From Stenotrophomonas rhizophila (GTDB lineage Bacteria > Pseudomonadota > Gammaproteobacteria > Xanthomonadales > Xanthomonadaceae): a stretch of DNA of 64,000 bases. The DNA lies in the NCBI RefSeq assembly GCF_003651185.1, contig NZ_RCDC01000004.1:2280659-2344658 (forward strand). Direction: 5' to 3'. Both the position numbers and the translations under genes were made by a program. Shown here piece by piece: positions 60,613-64,000 of the stretch; position 1 is the stretch's first letter; every line of letters starts with the position of its first letter. The notes below the pieces were generated by a model. The model made no database searches, was not told the origin of the DNA, and saw only the letters and a list, made by a program, of their open reading frames with translations.

Positions 60613-61005
60613 TCAGCGCTTGGAGAACTGGGTGGCGCGACGTGCCTTGTGCAGGCCGACCTTCTTACGCTCGACTTCACGGGCGTCACGGGTCATGAAG
60701 CCAGCCTTGCGCAGCTCGGACTTCAGGGTTTCGTCGTATTCGATCAGCGCGCGGGCGATGCCCAGACGGATCGCACCGGCCTGACCCGTGGTACCACCGC
60801 CAGCGGCGGTGACCATGATGTCGAAGGTTTCGGTGTTCTTGGTCAGTTCCAGCGGCTGACGCACGATCATGCGCGCCGTCTCACGGCCAAAGAACTCGTC
60901 CAGCGGACGGCCATTGACGGTGATGTTGCCGGCGCCCTTGCGCAGGAACACGCGGGCGGTGGAGGACTTGCGGCGGCCGGTGCCGTAGTTTTGCGTGATA
61001 GCCAT
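60613..61005 (-). CDS. rpsI: 30S ribosomal protein S9
   Basis: A 130-residue S9 protein: [20 protein letters not shown] at the start, [19 protein letters not shown] in the middle and the conserved C-terminal tail [14 protein letters not shown] that reaches the P-site tRNA. It lies 2 bp after rplM, the universal L13-S9 operon. Confidence 0.98.
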   Translation of the reverse strand: MAITQNYGTGRRKSSTARVFLRKGAGNITVNGRPLDEFFGRETARMIVRQPLELTKNTETFDIMVTAAGGGTTGQAGAIRLGIARALIEYDETLKSELRKAGFMTRDAREVERKKVGLHKARRATQFSKR

Positions 61006-61007
61006 GA

Positions 61008-61436
61008 TTAGATATCCAGAACCTGAGGCTGCTGAGCGGCGTGCGGGTGCTCGGAACCCGAGTACACCTTGAGCTTGCGGTACATGGCGCGGCCCAGCGG
61101 GCCCTTCGGCAGCATGCCCTTGACGGCGGTCTCGATGACACGCTCCGGGTGGCGCTCAAGCGCCTGGGCCAGAGTTTCGGTCTTCAGGTTGCCGATGTAG
61201 CCAGTGAAACGGTGATACAGCTTGTCCTGCAGCTTGTTGCCGGTGACGACAATCTTTTCTGCATTGATGACAACCAGGTAATCACCGGTATCAACGTGAG
61301 GGGTGTAAACCGGCTTGTGCTTGCCGCGCAGACGGCGGGCCAGCTCGGTGGACAGACGGCCCAGCGTCTTGCCGGATGCGTCGACGAGATACCAGTCGCG
61401 CTGGACGGTCTCGGACTTTGCAGTGAAAGTGCTCAT
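61008..61436 (-). CDS. rplM: 50S ribosomal protein L13
   Basis: A 142-residue L13 with the [20 protein letters not shown] start, [18 protein letters not shown], and [20 protein letters not shown] signature. It is the first gene of the rplM-rpsI operon, divergent from coq7 with 180 bp between. Confidence 0.98.
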   Translation of the reverse strand: MSTFTAKSETVQRDWYLVDASGKTLGRLSTELARRLRGKHKPVYTPHVDTGDYLVVINAEKIVVTGNKLQDKLYHRFTGYIGNLKTETLAQALERHPERVIETAVKGMLPKGPLGRAMYRKLKVYSGSEHPHAAQQPQVLDI

Positions 61437-61616
61437 GAAAGAACTCTAGTAGGTCGGGCTCATTACGGCGCAGTACGGCCGGAACTCTGCCACGCGTTGT
61501 GAAGAGGCGGGATTGTACTGGCCATGCCCGCCACATGCAAGTTGACCGGATCCCGGCTTGGCACACCGGTCCGCGGGGGCGAGAATCGACAGTCCCCCGC
61601 CGCGACACCACCTGCC

Positions 61617-62261
61617 ATGACCGCGCTCCGCCAGATCACGCCGCTCGACCACCTGCTGACCGAAGCCCAGCGGGCCCTGGATACCGTGTTCGGCAACCCG
61701 CCGGCCAGCCGCCCCTACCCCGCCGAGGCCACCCCGGACGTGCAGATGGCCGACCCCGAGCGCCGCCACGCGGCCGGGCTGATGCGCATCAACCATGTCG
61801 GCGAGGTCTGCGCCCAGGGCCTGTACTTCGGCCAGGCCGCGGTTGCCCGTGAGCCGGAAACCCGCGCCCACCTGCTCGATGCCGCCCAGGAAGAGACCGA
61901 CCATCTGGCCTGGTGCGCCCAGCGCCTGCGCGAGCTGGACAGCCGCCCCAGCCTGTTCAACCCGATCTGGTATGCCGGCAGCTACACCATCGGCACCCTG
62001 GCCGGCCTGCGTGGGGATGGCTGGAACCTGGGCTTCGTGGTCGAGACCGAACGCCAGGTCGAAGCCCATCTGGACGAACACCTGGACACCCTGCCCCCGG
62101 CCGACCTGCGCAGCCGTGAGGTGATCAAGGTGATGAAGATCGACGAGGCCCGCCACGCCGACCACGCCGAGCATGCCGGCGCGCGGAAGCTGCCCGCACC
62201 GATCCCGTCGGTGATGGCGCTGGCCTCCAAGGTCATGAAGACCATCGCGTACCGGTTGTAA
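61617..62261 (+). CDS. coq7: 3-demethoxyubiquinol 3-hydroxylase Coq7
   Basis: The ATG at 61617 gives 214 residues. Diiron ligands of the Coq7 family are seen: Glu63 in [21 protein letters not shown] (Glu93/His96) and the later ExxxE and DEARHADHA motifs. It performs the penultimate hydroxylation in ubiquinone synthesis at the membrane. The C-terminal stop TAA lies inside a 22-bp tandem repeat. Confidence 0.95.
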   Translation: MTALRQITPLDHLLTEAQRALDTVFGNPPASRPYPAEATPDVQMADPERRHAAGLMRINHVGEVCAQGLYFGQAAVAREPETRAHLLDAAQEETDHLAWCAQRLRELDSRPSLFNPIWYAGSYTIGTLAGLRGDGWNLGFVVETERQVEAHLDEHLDTLPPADLRSREVIKVMKIDEARHADHAEHAGARKLPAPIPSVMALASKVMKTIAYRL

Positions 62262-62299
62262 CGGCGTATCGACCAACTTGTAACGGCGTATCGACCAAC
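62256..62299 (+). repeat. perfect 22-bp tandem duplication at the coq7 stop
   Basis: Two identical 22-bp units (62256-62277 and 62278-62299, each beginning TTGTAACGGCGTATCGACC) follow each other directly. The first includes the last Leu codon and the stop of coq7. Confidence 0.9.
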
Positions 62300-62380
62300 G
62301 GTCGATACCTACCGGAACGGCGCGCGCGGCATGGGTTGCGGGCCGGCTTGCCACCGGTAGCGCCCGACCGTTGGTCGGGC
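62290..62380. repeat. two SMAG-like palindromes behind coq7
   Basis: ATCGACCAACGGTCGATACC and a closing TAC (about 62290-62312) is an inverted SMAG-like unit; GTAGCGCCCGACCGTTGGTC with GGGC (62357-62380) is a direct one. They separate the convergent coq7 and sugE genes. Confidence 0.7.
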
Positions 62381-62385
62381 GACGA

Positions 62386-62703
62386 TCAGGCAGAGACCAG
62401 CTTCAGCCCGATCACACCGGCCACGATCAACGCGATGCAGGCCAGCCGCGACGGCGAGGCGCTGTCGCCGAACAGGAAGATGCCCAGCATCGCCACGCCC
62501 AGTGCGCCGATCCCGGTCCAGATCGCATAGGCCGTGCCGACCGGGATGGATTTCATCGCCTGGCTCATCAGGTACAGGCTGACCAGGGCGGCGGCAACGG
62601 TGGCCAGGGTGGGAAGGGGCTTGCTGAAGCCTTCGGAGTACTTCATTCCGATGGCGAAGCCGATCTCGAACAGACCGGCAACCAGGAGATAGATCCAGGG
62701 CAT
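62386..62703 (-). CDS. sugE: SMR family exporter, SugE/Gdx-type
   Basis: A 105-residue protein with four TM helices. The SMR glutamate is in LVAGLFEIGFAIGMKYSEGF (Glu13), and GTAYAIWTGIGALGVAMLGI is typical of the SugE/Gdx (guanidinium exporter) subgroup rather than EmrE. It exports guanidinium in exchange for protons, working as a dual-topology dimer. The upstream leader has hairpins matching a guanidine-II riboswitch, which supports this assignment. Confidence 0.87.
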   Translation of the reverse strand: MPWIYLLVAGLFEIGFAIGMKYSEGFSKPLPTLATVAAALVSLYLMSQAMKSIPVGTAYAIWTGIGALGVAMLGIFLFGDSASPSRLACIALIVAGVIGLKLVSA

Positions 62704-62733
62704 GGGGGGATTCCTTGGGTTAACAAAAGCAAA

Positions 62734-62827
62734 ACGGCCCGGTGTTTTCACACCGGACCGTCGTCGGTAGCTGCCGTGGAACCGGGTTTTGCGCAAACAC
62801 CGGTTTCACAGGGCGGGCCGTCCCGCC
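62734..62827 (-). promoter_or_regulatory. candidate guanidine-II (mini-ykkC) riboswitch with terminator before sugE
   Basis: On the minus strand two hairpins with ACGR loops are found: GGCGGG-ACGG-CCCGCC (62812-62827) and ACCG-ACGA-CGGT (62757-62768), both with a G-C pair closing the loop, as required for guanidine-II. The second overlaps the 5' arm of a terminator ACGGTCCGGTGT-GAAA-ACACCGGGCCGT (62734-62761) followed by TTTTGCTTTTG. Formation of the second hairpin would weaken the terminator. The 43-base linker is longer than usual. Confidence 0.5.
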
Positions 62828-62838
62828 TGAACGAGGCC

Positions 62839-62857
62839 GTCCGGGCGAGGCCCGGAC
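62839..62857. terminator. hairpin behind speD
   Basis: GTCCGGGC-GAG-GCCCGGAC, a perfect 8-bp stem 17 bp after the speD stop, without a T-run. It may slow transcription from speD into sugE. Confidence 0.45.
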
Positions 62858-62873
62858 GACATCGCGACGTGCG

Positions 62874-63668
62874 TTACTCGGCCAGATTGCGCCCATGGAA
62901 CAGCTCTTCGATCTCACGACGCAGCAGCGCCTCGATCTTCATGCGTTCCTTGAACGACAGGTTCTTGGCCTTCTCTTCGAACAGGTACTGGTCCAGATCG
63001 AAGTCCTTCAGGTGCATCTTCGTGTGGAAGATATTTTCCTGATAGACATTGACGTCGAACATCTCGTAACGCGACTTGATGTTCTTGGCCAGGAAGTTCT
63101 GGATCGAGTTGATCTTGTGATCGATGTAGTGCTTCTTGCCCTTCACGTCACGAGTGAAGCCACGCACGCGGTAATCCATGATCACGATGTCCGATTCCAG
63201 ACTCTCGATCAGGTAGTTCAGCGCTTTCAACGGGGAAATCACGCCACAGGTGGCCACATCGATGTCCGCGCGGAACGTGGCGATGCCCTCCTGCGGATGG
63301 GTTTCCGGGTACGTATGGACAGTGATGTGGCTCTTGTCCATGTGGGCAACCACGGCGTCGGAGATCAGCTCCTTGCCGGCCTGCTTCTTGTCGATCACCG
63401 GCTCTTCCGAGATCAGGATCGTCACCGAGGCACCCTGGGGGTCGTAGTCCTGGCGGGCCACGTTCAGGATGTTCGCGCCGATGATCTCGGCAACGTCGGT
63501 CAGGATCTGAGTCAGCCTATCGGCGTTGTACTCTTCATCAATATATTCGATGTAACGCTGACGCTCCTCTTCGGTGCGGGCGTAACAGACGTCATAGATG
63601 TTGAAGCTCAGCGCCTTGGTGAGGTTGTTGAAACCCTGCAACCTCAGGCGAGGCAACGGCTTGACCAC
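62874..63668 (-). CDS. speD: S-adenosylmethionine decarboxylase proenzyme
   Basis: A 264-residue class 1A (E. coli type) SpeD. The self-cleavage site that creates the pyruvoyl cofactor is [12 protein letters not shown] with cleavage between Lys112 and Ser113; [20 protein letters not shown] follows with the conserved Cys. It makes decarboxylated SAM for spermidine synthesis. It is divergent from clp, a neighbourhood kept across Xanthomonadaceae. Confidence 0.96.
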   Translation of the reverse strand: MVKPLPRLRLQGFNNLTKALSFNIYDVCYARTEEERQRYIEYIDEEYNADRLTQILTDVAEIIGANILNVARQDYDPQGASVTILISEEPVIDKKQAGKELISDAVVAHMDKSHITVHTYPETHPQEGIATFRADIDVATCGVISPLKALNYLIESLESDIVIMDYRVRGFTRDVKGKKHYIDHKINSIQNFLAKNIKSRYEMFDVNVYQENIFHTKMHLKDFDLDQYLFEEKAKNLSFKERMKIEALLRREIEELFHGRNLAE

Positions 63669-63766
63669 GGCGGTCGATCCTGTGTGTGGTGGGAAAGAAG
63701 TAATTATGGGGCAAAGTGATCGGGGGCGAAACTTGCATTGAAACGAGTACCTGTGCTCGGTTTGCC

Positions 63767-63788
63767 CTTAACAATTCGGATCGTTAAG
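63767..63788. promoter_or_regulatory. inverted repeat in the speD-clp intergenic region
   Basis: CTTAACAAT-TCGG-ATCGTTAAG, with one mismatch in 9-bp arms, lies about 50 bp before the clp start and 100 bp before speD. It may be an operator or leader hairpin; no known motif matches. Confidence 0.35.
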
Positions 63789-63838
63789 CTCCCGGCACAT
63801 AGCCGTGAATTCTTCATGAGCAATCGGAGCGCCTCAAC

Positions 63839-64000
63839 GTGTCAACTGTGCGCCTTGCCACAAGTCCATTGGCCCTGGATATCGCAACAATCGATCGCTT
63901 CCTGGCCCACAGCCACCGCCGCCGTTACCCCGCCCGTACCGACGTGTTCCGTCCAGGCGATCCGGCCGGCACCCTCTACTACGTGATCAGTGGCTCAGTC
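63839..64000 (+). CDS. clp: CRP-like protein Clp, N-terminal part
   Basis: The first 54 codons are present, starting at GTG 63839 behind GGAG. They read STVRLATSPLALDIATIDRF and then LAHSHRRRYPARTDVFRPGD, PAGTLYYVISGSV, the beginning of the cyclic-nucleotide-binding domain of Clp. In Xanthomonadaceae Clp is a c-di-GMP-sensitive global regulator of extracellular enzymes, biofilm and virulence genes. The frame is closed upstream by a TGA at 63806, so no other ATG is available. The gene continues past the right edge. Confidence 0.9.
   Translation, partial: MSTVRLATSPLALDIATIDRFLAHSHRRRYPARTDVFRPGDPAGTLYYVISGSV

Noticed and set aside
63816..63986. Open frame from the ATG at 63816 overlapping clp
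   Set aside because: It is out of frame with the clear Clp sequence; the GTG at 63839 gives the family N-terminus.
1..64000. CRISPR array
   Set aside because: No regularly spaced repeats of 24-40 bp with unique spacers were seen; the only regular repeats are iterons and SMAG palindromes.

Overview
The window looks like a chromosomal segment of a Stenotrophomonas species, probably of the S. maltophilia complex. The evidence is the high GC content, Xanthomonadaceae-type gene neighbourhoods (speD next to the CRP-like regulator clp; coq7 next to rplM-rpsI), an MdtABC/SmeIJK-like efflux operon with two RND pumps, and many short GTAG-starting palindromes of the SMAG/REP kind between the core genes. 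This placement is from memory of these families; no search was run.

The window falls into two parts. From 1 to about 30.8 kb lies most of an integrative element of the Tn4371-like kind. Its tyrosine integrase (29450-30649) sits at the right end beside a candidate attachment site at the chromosome junction. The backbone runs leftward: integrase, DUF932, a large ParB, DUF736, a DUF2958/XRE control pair, DUF2285, an AlpA-like HTH, RepA with three iterons, ParA and a small RHH partner, DUF2840, the TraF peptidase and a DUF3363-type relaxase, then a LysR regulator and a broken entry-exclusion lipoprotein gene (eexN). No coupling protein (traG/virD4) or trb mating-pair genes are present in this window. 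Cargo is inserted at several points: a Gabija-like nuclease/helicase pair with an Abi-type protein and a DUF1016 nuclease beside the integrase (23.2-29.5 kb); a TetR/NTF2-like pair (18.0-19.1 kb); a VOC protein (16.5 kb); a LysR/MFS efflux pair (5.8-8.4 kb); and, at the left end, a LysR-controlled metallo-hydrolase/tautomerase operon and a LysR/DJ-1 pair. Two of these LysR cargo genes end within a few bases of a relaxase stop codon, one at the intact relaxase and one at a 134-bp relaxase remnant. That suggests repeated insertion, or recombination between related elements, at this point. The left end of the element lies outside the window.

From 30.9 kb to the end lie core genes: a lipoprotein and a LysM protein, queF, an M20 amidohydrolase, the three-gene RND efflux operon, a TonB-dependent siderophore receptor, a YccS-type membrane protein, an MFS-acyltransferase fusion, CD225 and DUF2752 membrane proteins, ampE, nudC, erpA, a bactofilin, a degenerate GGDEF/EAL regulator followed by a hybrid histidine kinase, bfr/bfd iron storage with upstream Fur-like sites, rppH, tRNA-Met and tRNA-Gln, rplM-rpsI, coq7, an SMR exporter of the SugE/Gdx type behind a candidate guanidine-II riboswitch, speD, and the start of clp.

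The most interesting points are the defence island, the repeated relaxase-3'-end cargo junctions with the eexN nonsense mutation, the plasmid-like replication origin in the integrative element, the small hydrolase/tautomerase operon, and the candidate riboswitch-terminator ahead of sugE.
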